Below, one piece after another: positions 8,167 to 17,612 of a stretch of DNA of 64,000 bases (its first letter is position 1; each line of letters starts with the position of its first letter). This DNA comes from Pseudonocardia sp. N23 (lineage in GTDB: Bacteria > Actinomycetota > Actinomycetes > Mycobacteriales > Pseudonocardiaceae). Below the pieces are notes generated by a model. The model saw nothing but the letters and a program-made list of their open reading frames with translations. It was not told where the DNA came from and did no database searches. A program made the translations under genes and the position numbers. The stretch covers positions 200,644 through 264,643 of the forward strand of contig NZ_BEGX01000052.1 in assembly GCF_002583555.1 (NCBI RefSeq), written 5' to 3'.

Positions 8167-9441
8167 ATGGGGCTCGTGACCAGCACCTGGCCCGCCCCGC
8201 ACGCGACCGGCCCCATCAACGGCCGCGTCACCGTGCCGGGCTCGAAGTCGATGACCAACCGCGCGGTCCTGCTCGCCGCCCTGTCCGGCGGCCCGTCGAC
8301 CGTGGCGGGCGCCCCCGCCACCCGCGACACCATGCTGATGGTGGACGCGTTGCGCGCCATGCACGTGCCGATCACCGTCGACGGGGAGTTCATCTCCGTC
8401 GACCGGCACGCGGGGATCGCGCCGGGCACCATCGACTGCGGACTCGCCGGCACCGTCATGCGGTTCCTGCCACCCGCCGCGACGCTGGTCGAGGGCCCGG
8501 TCCGCTTCGACGGCGACGAGCGCGCCCGGGAACGGCCGATGGGCCCGGTCCTCGACGCGCTGCGTTCCCTCGGCGCCGTGGTCATCGGCGACTCGCTGCC
8601 GTTCACCGTCGTCGGTGAGCGCGGCCTCGACGGCGGCGACGTCACGATCGACGCGTCGGAGTCCTCGCAGTTCGTGTCCGGGCTGCTGCTGTCGGCGGCC
8701 CTCTACGACAAGGGCGTCACCGTCCACCACGACGGCCCGCCCGTCCCGTCGCTGCCCCACATCGACATGACGGTCGCGATGCTGCGGCACGCGGGCGTCG
8801 TCGTCGACGACTCCCTGCCGAACACCTGGCGGGTCGAACCCGGGCGGATCGACCCGAAGCACTGGGTCGTCGAGCCCGACCTGTCGAACGCCTCGGTGTT
8901 CCTCGCCGCCGCGGCCGTCACCGCCGGCACGGTCACCGTGACCGGCTGGCCGGCGGAGTCGACGCAGCCCGGCATCGGCATCCTGCCGATCCTGCGCGAG
9001 TTCGGCGCCACCGTCTCCGGCAGCCCGGACGGCATGACCGTCACCGGCCCGGACACGCTGCGCGGCATCGACGTCGACCTCCACGACGTCGGCGAGCTCA
9101 CCCCGACCGTCGCGGCCGTCGCGGCCCTGGCCTCGACGCCGTCGCGGCTGCGCGGCGTGGCGCACCTGCGCGGCCACGAGACGGACCGGATCGCCGCGCT
9201 CGCCGCGGAGCTCACCGCGCTCGGCGGGGACGTCGACGAGACCCCCGACGGCCTGGAGATCCGGCCCGCACCGCTGACCGCCCCCGCGGGCCGGCCGTGG
9301 GGTGCCTACGCCGACCACCGGATGGCCACGGCGGGCGCGCTCGTCGGGCTGGCGGTCCCCGGCCTCGAGGTCGACGACATCGGTGCCACGAGCAAGACGT
9401 TCCCCGACTTCCCCGGATCCTGGGCGGCGCTCATCTCATGA
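8167..9441 (+). CDS. aroA: EPSP synthase (3-phosphoshikimate 1-carboxyvinyltransferase)
   Basis: A 424-residue EPSP synthase of the shikimate pathway, which joins shikimate-3-phosphate and PEP. The N-terminal substrate motif [17 protein letters not shown] carries the catalytic Lys. [14 protein letters not shown] is the LP(G/P)NAGT-like region, followed by [20 protein letters not shown] (RPMxxL), [11 protein letters not shown], and near the C-terminus [12 protein letters not shown] and [10 protein letters not shown]. The ATG at 8167 is used, but GTG at 8176 (VTSTWPAP) matches homolog starts equally well. There is no clear SD site. The stop overlaps rsgA by 4 nt (ATGA), so the genes are coupled, as in mycobacteria. 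Confidence 0.95.
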   Translation: MGLVTSTWPAPHATGPINGRVTVPGSKSMTNRAVLLAALSGGPSTVAGAPATRDTMLMVDALRAMHVPITVDGEFISVDRHAGIAPGTIDCGLAGTVMRFLPPAATLVEGPVRFDGDERARERPMGPVLDALRSLGAVVIGDSLPFTVVGERGLDGGDVTIDASESSQFVSGLLLSAALYDKGVTVHHDGPPVPSLPHIDMTVAMLRHAGVVVDDSLPNTWRVEPGRIDPKHWVVEPDLSNASVFLAAAAVTAGTVTVTGWPAESTQPGIGILPILREFGATVSGSPDGMTVTGPDTLRGIDVDLHDVGELTPTVAAVAALASTPSRLRGVAHLRGHETDRIAALAAELTALGGDVDETPDGLEIRPAPLTAPAGRPWGAYADHRMATAGALVGLAVPGLEVDDIGATSKTFPDFPGSWAALIS

Positions 9442-10439
9442 GTCCTGGGCGGCCGCGGGAGTACGACGAGACCGACGTCCGGATCCGGCCGGGTCGCCGC
9501 GGCTCGCGGCCGCGCACCAAGACGCGACCCGAGCACGCCGACGCCACCGAGGCGATGGTCATCGGGGTCGACCGCGGCCGCTGGACGTGCGCCCCCGACG
9601 GCGACGCGAGCCGTCCGCCCATCACCGCCATGCGGGCGCGGGAGCTGGGTCGCACCCCGATCGTCGTCGGCGACCGGGTCGGGCTCTCGGGCGACTCCTC
9701 GGGGACCGTCGACACGCTGGCCCGCATCGTGCGCGTCGAGCGCCGCGACACCGTGCTGCGCCGCACCGCCGACGACACCGACCCCTTCGAGCGGATCGTC
9801 GTCGCCAACGCGGCGCAGCTGGTGATCGTCACCGCGCTCGCCGACCCGGAGCCGCGGACCGGGTTCGTCGACCGCTGCGTCGTCGCCGCCTACGCGGGTG
9901 GGCTCACCCCGGTGCTGTGCCTGACCAAGTCCGACCTCGCCGACCCCGCGCCGTTCGCCGACATCTACGCCGAGCTGGAGTTCCCGGTGGTCGTCACCCG
10001 CCGCGACCAGCCGCCCGACGAGCTCGCCGAGCTGCTCGTGGGCAAGGTGTCGGCGCTGGTGGGGCACTCCGGGGTCGGGAAGTCGACGCTGGTCAACTCC
10101 CTGGTGCCCGACGCCGAGCGCGCCGTAGGGGTGGTGTCGGGCGTCGGCAAGGGCCGGCACACCACGACGGCGGCGATCGCGCTGCCGCTGCCCGACGGGA
10201 AGGGCTGGGTCGTCGACACCCCGGGGGTGCGGTCGTTCGGCCTCGCCCACGTGACGTCGAACGAGGTCGTCACGGCCTTCGACGACATGGCCGCCGCCGT
10301 CGAGGACTGCCCGCGCGGCTGCGGGCACCTCGGCCCACCAGCCGACCCCGAGTGCGCCCTCGACACCCTCGTCGCCGCCGGAACGCTGCGGCCCACCCGG
10401 CTCGACGCGCTGCGCCGGGTCCTGGTCGCCCTGCACTGA
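9438..10439 (+). CDS. rsgA: RsgA small-ribosomal-subunit biogenesis GTPase
   Basis: A 333-residue circularly permuted GTPase that helps 30S maturation. An OB-like N-terminal domain is followed by permuted G motifs in the order G4 (CLTKSDLAD), G1 ([14 protein letters not shown]), G2 (GKGRHTTT) and G3 ([11 protein letters not shown]). A zinc-knuckle C-terminus follows ([20 protein letters not shown]). The ATG at 9438 overlaps the aroA stop. The RsgA Cys-His zinc site is visible with C-x4-C-x-H spacing variants. It is the last gene of the aroA unit, and a new promoter for the lipoprotein gene follows immediately. Confidence 0.95.
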   Translation: MSPGRPREYDETDVRIRPGRRGSRPRTKTRPEHADATEAMVIGVDRGRWTCAPDGDASRPPITAMRARELGRTPIVVGDRVGLSGDSSGTVDTLARIVRVERRDTVLRRTADDTDPFERIVVANAAQLVIVTALADPEPRTGFVDRCVVAAYAGGLTPVLCLTKSDLADPAPFADIYAELEFPVVVTRRDQPPDELAELLVGKVSALVGHSGVGKSTLVNSLVPDAERAVGVVSGVGKGRHTTTAAIALPLPDGKGWVVDTPGVRSFGLAHVTSNEVVTAFDDMAAAVEDCPRGCGHLGPPADPECALDTLVAAGTLRPTRLDALRRVLVALH

Positions 10440-10464
10440 CCCGGGTTCGCTAGCGTTTCGCGAC

Positions 10465-11277
10465 ATGGTGGTGAGGTCGGTGGACGGGCCCCGATCCGTG
10501 CTGGCGGCCGTCCTCCTCGTCCTCGCCGTCGTCGCCTCCGCATGCGGGTCCGGCTCCGACGACGACTCCGACGGCGGCGGGCTGCCCCGCTACTACGACG
10601 CCACGCAGCTGCTCAACGTCCTCGTCGAACGCCGCGCCGCCGACCGCACGGCCCAGCTCGCCGTGGTAGGCGACGTCACCGGGTCGGCACCGGTCACCTT
10701 CAGCGCCCAGGGGGCGGTCAGCCTCGAGGGATCGACGCCCGCGCTCGCCCTCGACCAGACCATCACCTGGCCGGGCGGCAGGCCGCAGACCTCGGGGTTC
10801 GTGCTGCGCGACGGCCAGGTGTGGCTGCGCTCCAGCGACGGCGGCACCCCGTGGCTGCGCGGGACGTCGGCGGCCACCGAGGCCGACCGGATGCGCGCCG
10901 CGATCGCGGAGGCGTTGGGCGACACCACCGACCCCACCGCCAACCTGTCCCGCTACGCCGACGCCACGCTCGTCGCCGACGCGTCCGACGACATCGTCGA
11001 CGGGGTGCCGACCATCCGCTACACCCTCGTCGTCGACCTCACCCGGGCCGCGACGATCGAGCCGGACGACACGATCCGCGCCCAGCTGCAGCAGCAGGTC
11101 GCGAGCGGGCTGACCCGCATCACCTCGACGCTGTGGGTCGACGCCGACACCCGGCCCGTGCGCACCCGCCAGCGCCAGGACCTGCCCGGCCTGGGCACCC
11201 TCGCGATGACCGGCAACTACCGGTCGTGGGGCACGCCCGTCACGATCACCCCGCCCGCCCCGGCCGAGGTGCGATGA
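10465..11277 (+). CDS. Lipoprotein, LppX/LprG-like
   Basis: A 270-residue predicted lipoprotein. The signal peptide (about residues 10-26) ends in the lipobox VVASAC, giving a lipidated Cys27, followed by an Asp/Gly/Ser-rich linker. The rest looks like the beta-rich LppX/LprG/LprA fold of actinobacterial lipoproteins (AQLAVVGDVTGSAPVTFSAQ, RYTLVVDLTRAATI, TLWVDADTRPVR), which carries lipids or lipoglycans between membrane layers (family knowledge, moderate). A TAGCGT box at 10451-10456 lies 8 nt before the ATG. The stop overlaps the kinase ATG (ATGA), tying its production to that kinase. Confidence 0.82.
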   Translation: MVVRSVDGPRSVLAAVLLVLAVVASACGSGSDDDSDGGGLPRYYDATQLLNVLVERRAADRTAQLAVVGDVTGSAPVTFSAQGAVSLEGSTPALALDQTITWPGGRPQTSGFVLRDGQVWLRSSDGGTPWLRGTSAATEADRMRAAIAEALGDTTDPTANLSRYADATLVADASDDIVDGVPTIRYTLVVDLTRAATIEPDDTIRAQLQQQVASGLTRITSTLWVDADTRPVRTRQRQDLPGLGTLAMTGNYRSWGTPVTITPPAPAEVR

Positions 11278-12698
11278 CCGGGACGGACCCGCGGTCGGTC
11301 GGCCCGTTCACGATCCACCGTGTGCTCGGCGAGGGCGGCATGGGCCGGGTCTACCTGGGCCGCTCCCGCGACGGTCGGGAGGCCGCGGTGAAGGTGGTGC
11401 GCGCCGCGCTGGCCGACGATCCCGAGTTCCGCGCCCGGTTCCGCCAGGAGGTCGCCGCCGCGGCGCGGGTCCACGGCACCTACACCGCGGCGCTGCTGGG
11501 CGCCGACCCCGATGCCCCAGCACCGTGGATGGCGACGGAGTACGTGCCGGCGCCGTCGTTGCGCGACGCGATCGTCGAGCACGGGCCGATGCCCGCCGAG
11601 TCGGTTCGGCGCCTGGGCATCGGACTCGCCGACGCGCTGGCAGCCATCCACGCCGCGGGCGTCGTGCACCGCGACCTCAAGCCCGGCAACGTCCTGCTCG
11701 CCCACGACGGCCCGAAGGTGATCGACTTCGGCATCGCCCGCGCGGCCGACGCCACGACCCTCACGCGTACCGGAGCCGTCATCGGCACGCCCGGATTCAT
11801 CGCCCCCGAGGTCCTCACCCACGGCCGCGCCGGCGCCGCCTCCGACGTGTTCGCCCTCGGCGGCGTCCTGCTCTACGCGACGACCGGGCGAGCCCCGTTC
11901 GGTGAGGGTGAGGCCGCCGTCCTGTTGTTCCGGGCGGCCAACGTCGAGCCCGATCTCACCGGCGTCCCCGCCCCGCTCGCGTCCGTCGTCCGGGCCTGCC
12001 TCGACCGTGACCCGGCGCGCCGCCCCACCCCCGCGCAGGTCCGCGACCGCCTCGGCGGCGACCGCGACCGGCCCACCGGCGGCTGGCTGCCCGCCCGCCT
12101 CGAACCGTCGCCGCTGCAGCCCGTCGCGCGCCGCCGGCTCTCCCCCGTGCTCGCCATCGGGGTCGTCGCCGCGGTGATCGCGCTGGTAGGGGGGCTCGTG
12201 CTGGCACTGCGGTCGGACCCGGACGACCCGTCGGCCCCGCCGACGACCTTCCCCACCGGGCTCTCGATCCCGGCCACGACGCTGACGCTGCCGACGATCA
12301 CACTCCCGCCCGCGACGACCGGCGCCGCCGCCGACGTCACCGTGGCCCCCGCCGCGACCGGGTTCAGCACCCCGTCCAACAACATCGCCTGTTACGTGAC
12401 GCCCAACTCCGCACGCTGCGACATCGCCGAGAGCACCTGGGACCCGACGACGATCCCGGCCCGCCCCGCGACGTGCCAGCAGGTCTGGGGCGACTCACTC
12501 GCCGTCAGCGGCGCCGACCGGCCGACGTTCGCCTGCCACGGCGACACCGTGTTCGGCACCGGCGCCGTCCTCGACTACGGCCGCTCGCTGCGCGTCGGCG
12601 ACGTCACCTGCACGAGCCGCACCTCCGGCGTCGAGTGCAAGGTGGGCTCCAGCGGGCACGGCTTCTCGATGTCCAAGGGCGCCTACCAGTTCTTCTGA
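11274..12698 (+). CDS. Transmembrane Ser/Thr protein kinase with DUF6636-like ectodomain
   Basis: A 474-residue PknB-family receptor kinase. The kinase domain (about 10-260) has the glycine loop GEGGMGRVYLG, the Lys in AAVKVV, catalytic HRDLKPGNVLL, DFGIARA and the activation-segment GTPGFIAPEVL, so it should be active. A basic juxtamembrane linker leads to one membrane helix (SPVLAIGVVAAVIALVGGLVLAL, about 295-318). A Thr/Pro-rich stalk and an extracellular domain with paired cysteines follow (NNIACYVTPNSARCDIAE, FACHGDTVF, VTCTSRTSGVECKV). This resembles the DUF6636 secreted domain. It is coupled to the lipoprotein gene and followed by a hairpin. The signal it senses is unknown. The lipoprotein is an obvious candidate partner (inference). 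Confidence 0.9.
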   Translation: MTGTDPRSVGPFTIHRVLGEGGMGRVYLGRSRDGREAAVKVVRAALADDPEFRARFRQEVAAAARVHGTYTAALLGADPDAPAPWMATEYVPAPSLRDAIVEHGPMPAESVRRLGIGLADALAAIHAAGVVHRDLKPGNVLLAHDGPKVIDFGIARAADATTLTRTGAVIGTPGFIAPEVLTHGRAGAASDVFALGGVLLYATTGRAPFGEGEAAVLLFRAANVEPDLTGVPAPLASVVRACLDRDPARRPTPAQVRDRLGGDRDRPTGGWLPARLEPSPLQPVARRRLSPVLAIGVVAAVIALVGGLVLALRSDPDDPSAPPTTFPTGLSIPATTLTLPTITLPPATTGAAADVTVAPAATGFSTPSNNIACYVTPNSARCDIAESTWDPTTIPARPATCQQVWGDSLAVSGADRPTFACHGDTVFGTGAVLDYGRSLRVGDVTCTSRTSGVECKVGSSGHGFSMSKGAYQFF

Positions 12699-12714
12699 GC
12701 CGACCCCCGTCGGC
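12699..12714 (+). terminator. Hairpin immediately after the kinase gene
   Basis: GCCGAC (12699-12704), a CCCC loop and GTCGGC (12709-12714) form a perfect 6-bp hairpin directly after the TGA. It is short and has no U-tract. Confidence 0.45.
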
Positions 12715-12744
12715 GCCCCTCTCCTGCACATCGCGGCCGGGCGC

Positions 12745-14388
12745 TCACAGGCTCTGGTGCGGGTACCTGTGGTCGGTGGGCGGGACGAGGGTCTCCTTGA
12801 TCGCGCGCGGGCTCGTCCAGCACTGCAGGTTGTAGATCGAGCCGGCCTTGTCGTTGGTGCCCGACGCCCGCGCCCCGCCGAACGGCTGCTGGCCGACGAC
12901 CGCGCCCGTGGGCTTGTCGTTGACGTAGAAGTTGCCCGCGGCGAAGCGCAGCGTCTCCTGCGCGGTGACGACGGCGGCGCGGTCCGTCGCGAAGACCGAC
13001 CCGGTCAGGGCGTAGGGGGTCGCGGTGTCGACGGAGCGCAGCATGTCGGCCCACGCGCCGGGCGCCGCGTCGTCCCACACGTGCACGGCGAGCACCGGCC
13101 CGAACAGCTCGGTCGTGAACACCTCGTGGGTGGGGTCGTCGCCGACCAGCACCGTGGGCTCGACGAACCAGCCCTCGGAGTCGTCGCAGCCGCCGCCGGC
13201 GAGGACCTCGAGATCGCCCGCCGCCTTCTCCACCACGCCCGACAGCCGCCGGAACGCGCGGGCGTCGATCACCGCACCGCCGAACACCGACAGGTCCTCG
13301 ACGTCACCGAACGACACGGCGCGGGTCGTGTCGGCCAGCGCGTCGCGCACCCCGGACCGCCACAGCGACGCCGGCACGAACGCCCTCGACGCCGCCGAGC
13401 ACTTCTGCCCCTGGTACTCGAACGCGCCGCGGACCAGGCCGGTGACCAGGGCGTCCGCGTCGGCGCTGGGGTGGGCGACGACGAAGTCCTTGCCGCCGGT
13501 CTCCCCGACGAGCCGCGGGTAGGAGCGGTAGTGCTCCAGGTTGCCCGCGACCGACTGCCACAGGTGCCGGAACGTCGCCGTCGACCCCGTGAAGTGCACG
13601 CCCGCGAGGTCCGGTGACGACAGCGCGACCTCGGAGACCGCAGCCCCGTCGCCGGTGACCATGTTGATCACGCCCGGCGGCAGGCCGGCCGCCTCCAGCA
13701 GCCGCATCGTGTACCAGGCGGCGAGCGTCTGGGTGGGGCTCGGCTTCCAGACGACGGTGTTGCCCATCAGCGCGGGTGCCGTCGGCAGGTTCCCGGCGAT
13801 CGCGGTGAAGTTGAACGGTGTGATCGCGAGGACGAAGCCCTCCAGCGGGCGGTGGTCGAAGCGGTTCCACACCCCCGGCGACGACACCGGCTGCTCGGCG
13901 AGGAGCCGCCGCGCGTAGTGGACGTTCCAGCGCCAGAAGTCGATGAGCTCGCACGCCGAGTCGATCTCGGCCTGCTGCACCGACTTCGACTGACCGAGGA
14001 CCGTCGCCGCGTTCAGGGTGTGCCGCCACGGCCCGGCCAGCAGGTCCGCGGCGCGCAGGAACACCGCGGCACGCTCGTCGAACGGCAGGTCTCGCCAGCC
14101 GGGGGCGGCGGCGCGGGCCGCGGCGACGGCCGCCTCGACGTCAGCTGCCGTGGCCTGCGCCGTCACCCCGAGGACGCGGCGGCGCCGGTGCGGGGACACG
14201 ACGTCGACCCGGTCGCCCCCACCCATCCGCTGCGTGCCGCCGATGGTGCCGGTGAGCTCGTGCGCGGTGTCGCCGAGCTCTGCCAGCCGCGCGGCCAGGG
14301 CGTCGCGTTCGGGGCTGCCGGGCGCGTGGCCGAGGACGGGCTCGTTGCGCGGAGCGGGGACGTCGGTGACTCCGGTCAGCTCGGGCAT
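12745..14388 (-). CDS. pruA: L-glutamate gamma-semialdehyde dehydrogenase (P5C dehydrogenase)
   Basis: A 547-residue aldehyde dehydrogenase of the monofunctional actinobacterial PruA group (about 543 residues in M. tuberculosis). It performs the second step of proline breakdown, oxidising glutamate semialdehyde to glutamate with NAD+. Visible motifs are the Rossmann/cofactor region ITPFNFTAIAGNLPTAPALMGNTVVWKPS, VHFTGSTATF, the general-base Glu in LVGETGGKD, the catalytic Cys in GQKCSAASRAFV, and EVFTTELFGPVLAVHV. The ATG at 14388 gives a full-length enzyme. No proline dehydrogenase (putA-type) gene is adjacent, unlike in mycobacteria where the two lie together. Confidence 0.95.
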   Translation of the reverse strand: MPELTGVTDVPAPRNEPVLGHAPGSPERDALAARLAELGDTAHELTGTIGGTQRMGGGDRVDVVSPHRRRRVLGVTAQATAADVEAAVAAARAAAPGWRDLPFDERAAVFLRAADLLAGPWRHTLNAATVLGQSKSVQQAEIDSACELIDFWRWNVHYARRLLAEQPVSSPGVWNRFDHRPLEGFVLAITPFNFTAIAGNLPTAPALMGNTVVWKPSPTQTLAAWYTMRLLEAAGLPPGVINMVTGDGAAVSEVALSSPDLAGVHFTGSTATFRHLWQSVAGNLEHYRSYPRLVGETGGKDFVVAHPSADADALVTGLVRGAFEYQGQKCSAASRAFVPASLWRSGVRDALADTTRAVSFGDVEDLSVFGGAVIDARAFRRLSGVVEKAAGDLEVLAGGGCDDSEGWFVEPTVLVGDDPTHEVFTTELFGPVLAVHVWDDAAPGAWADMLRSVDTATPYALTGSVFATDRAAVVTAQETLRFAAGNFYVNDKPTGAVVGQQPFGGARASGTNDKAGSIYNLQCWTSPRAIKETLVPPTDHRYPHQSL

Positions 14389-14472
14389 GTTCCCAGGGTG
14401 GCCCCGTCAGCGCGGCCTGTCATCCGGCGGTCCACTACACGGGAGGGTGCGCAGGATGGCAAGCTTCGCCTC

Positions 14473-15045
14473 ATGACCACGGGGGGTACCGAGGACGCCG
14501 CGACGCCCGACCCGACATCGGAGCCGGCCGACGCCTCCGGGCCGCCGCCAATGCGGATCGGGACCTCCGAGCGCGAGGCGGCCGCCAAGGCGCTCGACGC
14601 GCACCTGGAGGCGGGTCGCCTCGGCGTCGAGGAGTACGCAGACCGGTCCGCCGCGGCGGCGAACGCGACCGTCGCCGACCAGCTGGAAGCGCTGTTCACC
14701 GACCTGCCGCAGCCGCACCCGCAGCTGCCCGGTCACTCGGTGGCGACGACCCCGACCCCGACCTCACGGCTGCCGATCGTCGACGCCGAGGACCGGCAGC
14801 CGGCCACGACCGGCGGGTTCTCCGGGTGGGGTCCGCGGATCGTCGCGGTCACGCCGATCATCTCGCTCGTGCTGTTCCTCGCGCTCAACGGTGTGTTCGC
14901 GCAGGCGTGGATCTTCTTCCTGCTGATCCCGATCGTCGGCGGCATCGTCTACGGCGGCGACCGCGGCCGTGAGCGGGACCAGCGCCGCCTCGACCGGAAC
15001 GACCGCCGTGAGCTGCGCCGCGGCGACCACTGGGGCCACGACTGA
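14473..15045 (+). CDS. DUF1707 membrane protein
   Basis: A 190-residue protein. After a Pro/Thr-rich start it carries the DUF1707 domain (about 26-80: MRIGTSEREAAAKALDAHLEAGRLGVEEYADRSA), a short helical domain found at the N-terminus of many actinobacterial membrane or stress proteins. Two membrane segments follow (IVAVTPIISLVLFLALNGVF and AWIFFLLIPIVGGIVYG), and then a highly charged, basic/acidic tail rich in Arg and Asp. No enzymatic motif is seen. It is divergent from pruA (84 bp apart). The function is unknown. Confidence 0.82.
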   Translation: MTTGGTEDAATPDPTSEPADASGPPPMRIGTSEREAAAKALDAHLEAGRLGVEEYADRSAAAANATVADQLEALFTDLPQPHPQLPGHSVATTPTPTSRLPIVDAEDRQPATTGGFSGWGPRIVAVTPIISLVLFLALNGVFAQAWIFFLLIPIVGGIVYGGDRGRERDQRRLDRNDRRELRRGDHWGHD

Positions 15046-15066
15046 CGCCGGACGCGCCTCGGGGGC

Positions 15067-15939
15067 TCACTGCATCGGCGGCCAGCGCGGGACGACGTCC
15101 GGGTAGTCGCCCGGGACCTGCCCCGGGAACCGCGGCAGGCGCTTCTCCAGGAACGACGTGACACCCTCGGCGGCATCGGGGCCGCGGCCAAGGACGTCGA
15201 TCGCGCGCGAGTCGAGGCGGTGGGCCTCCCACGGCCCGGGCGCGCCCAGCATCGACCAGAGCAACTGCCGTGTCACCGCCACCGACACCGCCGACGTGTT
15301 CTCCACGATCTCCGCGGCCAGCGTCCGCACGGTCGTCGCGAGGTCGGCGTCGGGCACGACGCGCGAGACCAGCCCACCCGCCAGTGCCTCGGCCGCCTCG
15401 AACACCCGGCCCGTCGCCGCCCACTCCATCGCCCGGGAGATGCCGACGACCCGCGGCAGGAACCAGCTCGACGCCGCCTCCGGCACCAGGCCGCGGCGGG
15501 CGAACACGAAACCGAACCGCGCCGACTCCGCCGCGATCCGCACGTCCATCGGCAGGGTCATCGTCGCCCCGATGCCGACGGCCGGGCCGTTGATCGCGCC
15601 GATCACCGGCTTGTGCGACGCCGCGATCCGCAGGGACACCACTCCTCCACGGTCGCGCGGCACGCCGCCGACCGTTCCGTGGGTCTGGTCGGCGACCCGG
15701 TCGCCGTCGGAGGCGTCGAAGGTCGACGCGCCCCGCGACAGGTCCGCGCCCGCGCAGAACCCGCGGCCCCGGCCCGTCACGACCACCACCCGCACATGGG
15801 GGTCGGCGTCGGTGGCGTCGAACGCGGCGACGATCTCGTCGGCCATCGTCGAGGTGAACGCGTTCAGCTTCGCCGGTCGGTCGAGCGTGACCGTCGCGAC
15901 GCCGTCGGCGACCTCGTAGGCGATCTCTGTCCAGGACAA
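15067..15939 (-). CDS. Enoyl-CoA hydratase/isomerase family protein
   Basis: A 290-residue crotonase-fold enzyme. It shows the family sequence VTLDRPAKLNAF, the oxyanion segment GFCAGADLSR, and AINGPAVGIGATMTLPMDVRIAAE, where the second oxyanion-hole glycine lies. FVFARRGLVPEAASSWFLPRVVG carries the usual Glu (LVPE) of active hydratases. C-terminal SFLEKRLPRFPGQ is typical of the YngF/EchA clade. The TTG at 15939 is preferred because AGGAGG lies 6 nt upstream. A GTG at 15966 gives nine more residues but lies right against a TAGATC box. It is convergent with the DUF1707 gene. It probably acts in fatty-acid or ring-derived acyl-CoA catabolism. Confidence 0.88.
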   Translation of the reverse strand: MSWTEIAYEVADGVATVTLDRPAKLNAFTSTMADEIVAAFDATDADPHVRVVVVTGRGRGFCAGADLSRGASTFDASDGDRVADQTHGTVGGVPRDRGGVVSLRIAASHKPVIGAINGPAVGIGATMTLPMDVRIAAESARFGFVFARRGLVPEAASSWFLPRVVGISRAMEWAATGRVFEAAEALAGGLVSRVVPDADLATTVRTLAAEIVENTSAVSVAVTRQLLWSMLGAPGPWEAHRLDSRAIDVLGRGPDAAEGVTSFLEKRLPRFPGQVPGDYPDVVPRWPPMQ

Positions 15940-16063
15940 CAGGAGCCTCCTCGTCGGCGTCCTCACAGATCTAGCCGATCCGGCCGCCGAGCGCGATCAC
16001 CGCCCGCCGCATGTGATCACCGCCCGTCCGGCGCGACCCGGACAACCCGCCTAACCTCCGCCG

Positions 16064-16861
16064 ATGCACGCACGCAGGACCGGCGAGCCGGACGTCGCCC
16101 AGGCCGACACCGAGCGGACCTTCGACCGGCTCGTAGACGAGGGGACCCAGCGGCTCGGCCGGTCGTGGCCGGGGCTGCTGGCCACCGGGACGCTGGGCGG
16201 GCTCGACATCGGCGTCGGCGTCCTGGGGCTGCTGCTGGTCGAGCACGCGACGGGCAGCACACTGCTCGGCGGCCTCGCCTTCGCGATCGGGTTCGTGGCG
16301 CTCACCCTCGCCCGGTCGGAGCTGTTCACCGAGGACTTCCTCGTCCCCGTCGCCGCAGTCGTCGCGAAGGCGAGCCCGCCGTCGGCGCTGCTGCGGCTGT
16401 GGGTCGTCACGCTGGCCACCAACCTGGCGGGCGGCTGGGTGATCACCTGGATCCTGATGGCCGGGTTCCCGTCGCTGCACGAGACCGCGATCGAGTCCGC
16501 GGGCACCTACGTGCGGCTCGGGATCGGCTGGCAGGCGTTCGCGCTCGCGCTCACCGGGGGCTTCCTCATCACCCTGATGACACACATGCAGCACTCCACG
16601 GACTCCGACGGGCTGCGGCTGGTGCCGGCCGTCGGTATGGGTTTCCTGCTGGGTGCGGGCTCGGTCAACCACGCCGTCGTCGCGTCGCTGCTGTGCTTCG
16701 CCGCGCTGCACGCGGGCGCGCCGTTCGGCTACGGCGACTGGGCCGGCCTCGCCGCGTTCGCCGCGCTGGGCAACATGGTCGGCGGTCTGCTGCTGGTGAC
16801 GATGATGCGGCTGCTGCAGGTGCCGCACAAGGTGTCGGAGGAGCGCCGGGAACGCAGCTGA
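16064..16861 (+). CDS. Formate/nitrite transporter (FNT) family channel
   Basis: A 265-residue polytopic protein with six predicted membrane helices, beginning near residue 38 (LATGTLGGLDIGVGVLGLLLVEH) and including LARSELFTEDFLVPVAAVVAK, TLATNLAGGWVITWILM, GGFLITLMTHMQHST, VGMGFLLGAGSVNHAVVASLLCF and FAALGNMVGGLLLVTMM. The segments carry FNT-family features such as SELFTEDF and N-x-x-GG. The family moves small monovalent anions (formate, nitrite, hydrosulfide). A TAACCT box at 16052-16057 lies 6 nt before the ATG, so it is probably leaderless. The substrate is not determinable, and no formate or nitrite enzyme genes are adjacent. Confidence 0.85.
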   Translation: MHARRTGEPDVAQADTERTFDRLVDEGTQRLGRSWPGLLATGTLGGLDIGVGVLGLLLVEHATGSTLLGGLAFAIGFVALTLARSELFTEDFLVPVAAVVAKASPPSALLRLWVVTLATNLAGGWVITWILMAGFPSLHETAIESAGTYVRLGIGWQAFALALTGGFLITLMTHMQHSTDSDGLRLVPAVGMGFLLGAGSVNHAVVASLLCFAALHAGAPFGYGDWAGLAAFAALGNMVGGLLLVTMMRLLQVPHKVSEERRERS

Positions 16862-16888
16862 GCGGCCCGGGCCGCGGGCTCGGCCGTG

Positions 16889-17551
16889 CTACGGGGCCGT
16901 CGGCGCCGTCACCACGCCGAGCGCCGCGGCGAGCTCGTCCGCGTCCGCGCAGATCACCTCCGCACCCGCGACGACGAGCTCGTCCGGCAGCCCGTAGCCC
17001 CAGCCGGCGCCGACGAACGGCAAACCGTGCACGCGGGCGCCCACGACGTCGAGATGGCGGTCCCCGACCATCACCGCGGCAGGGTTCCCGATGCGGCGCA
17101 ACACCTCCGCGATGACGTGGGCCTTCGTCGGGCGGGCCGAGTCCGGGGTGTCGCCGCAGACCGTGGCGAAGACGTCGTCCAGGCCGAGGTGCTCGATGAT
17201 CAGGTCGGCGTTGACCTGCGACTTGCTCGTCGCGATCGCGACGACGACGCCCAGGCCGTCCAACCTGCGGACGACGTCCTCGACACCCGGGAACACCCGC
17301 ACCGCCGCCGGCCCGTGGTCGGCGTAGAGGCGGCGGTAGACCTGCAGGACCTCGGCCGTCACCTCGGTGCCGACCAGCGGTGGCAGGGCCTTCGCCAGCG
17401 GCGGCCCGAGGATCGTGCGGTCGAGCGCCGCGGGCGGCGGTGTCACCCCGATCTCGGCGAACGCCTCCGCGAGGCAGCCGAGGATCGAGGCGGCGGAGTC
17501 GACGACGGTGCCGTCGAGGTCGAACAGGACGGCGGCGGGAAGAGTACTCAC
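16889..17551 (-). CDS. HAD phosphatase, phosphoglycolate phosphatase-like
   Basis: A 220-residue HAD subfamily IA phosphatase. Motif I is LFDLDGTVVDSAAS (nucleophile Asp), motif II is AIATSKSQ (Ser/Thr), motif III is a Lys (RPTKAHVI), and motif IV is VMVGDRHLDVVGAR (paired Asp). The cap region with GPPLAKALPPLVG resembles Gph/PpaX enzymes, which remove 2-phosphoglycolate or pyrophosphate. The start is GTG 17551 because homologs begin just before the motif I strand. Its end lies 27 bp from the convergent FNT gene. The true substrate is uncertain. Confidence 0.88.
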   Translation of the reverse strand: MSTLPAAVLFDLDGTVVDSAASILGCLAEAFAEIGVTPPPAALDRTILGPPLAKALPPLVGTEVTAEVLQVYRRLYADHGPAAVRVFPGVEDVVRRLDGLGVVVAIATSKSQVNADLIIEHLGLDDVFATVCGDTPDSARPTKAHVIAEVLRRIGNPAAVMVGDRHLDVVGARVHGLPFVGAGWGYGLPDELVVAGAEVICADADELAAALGVVTAPTAP

Positions 17552-17612
17552 CTGTTGAGGGTGGCCTCCCGGCGCCGCCGCCGGATCACCCCCGTGGGTG
17601 GTCGGAGGGTGG

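Noticed and set aside
16862..16875. Perfect palindrome GCGGCCCGGGCCGC after the FNT gene
   Set aside because: It has no loop. A hairpin would lose two or more pairs, and such words are common at this GC content; it may still contribute to termination.
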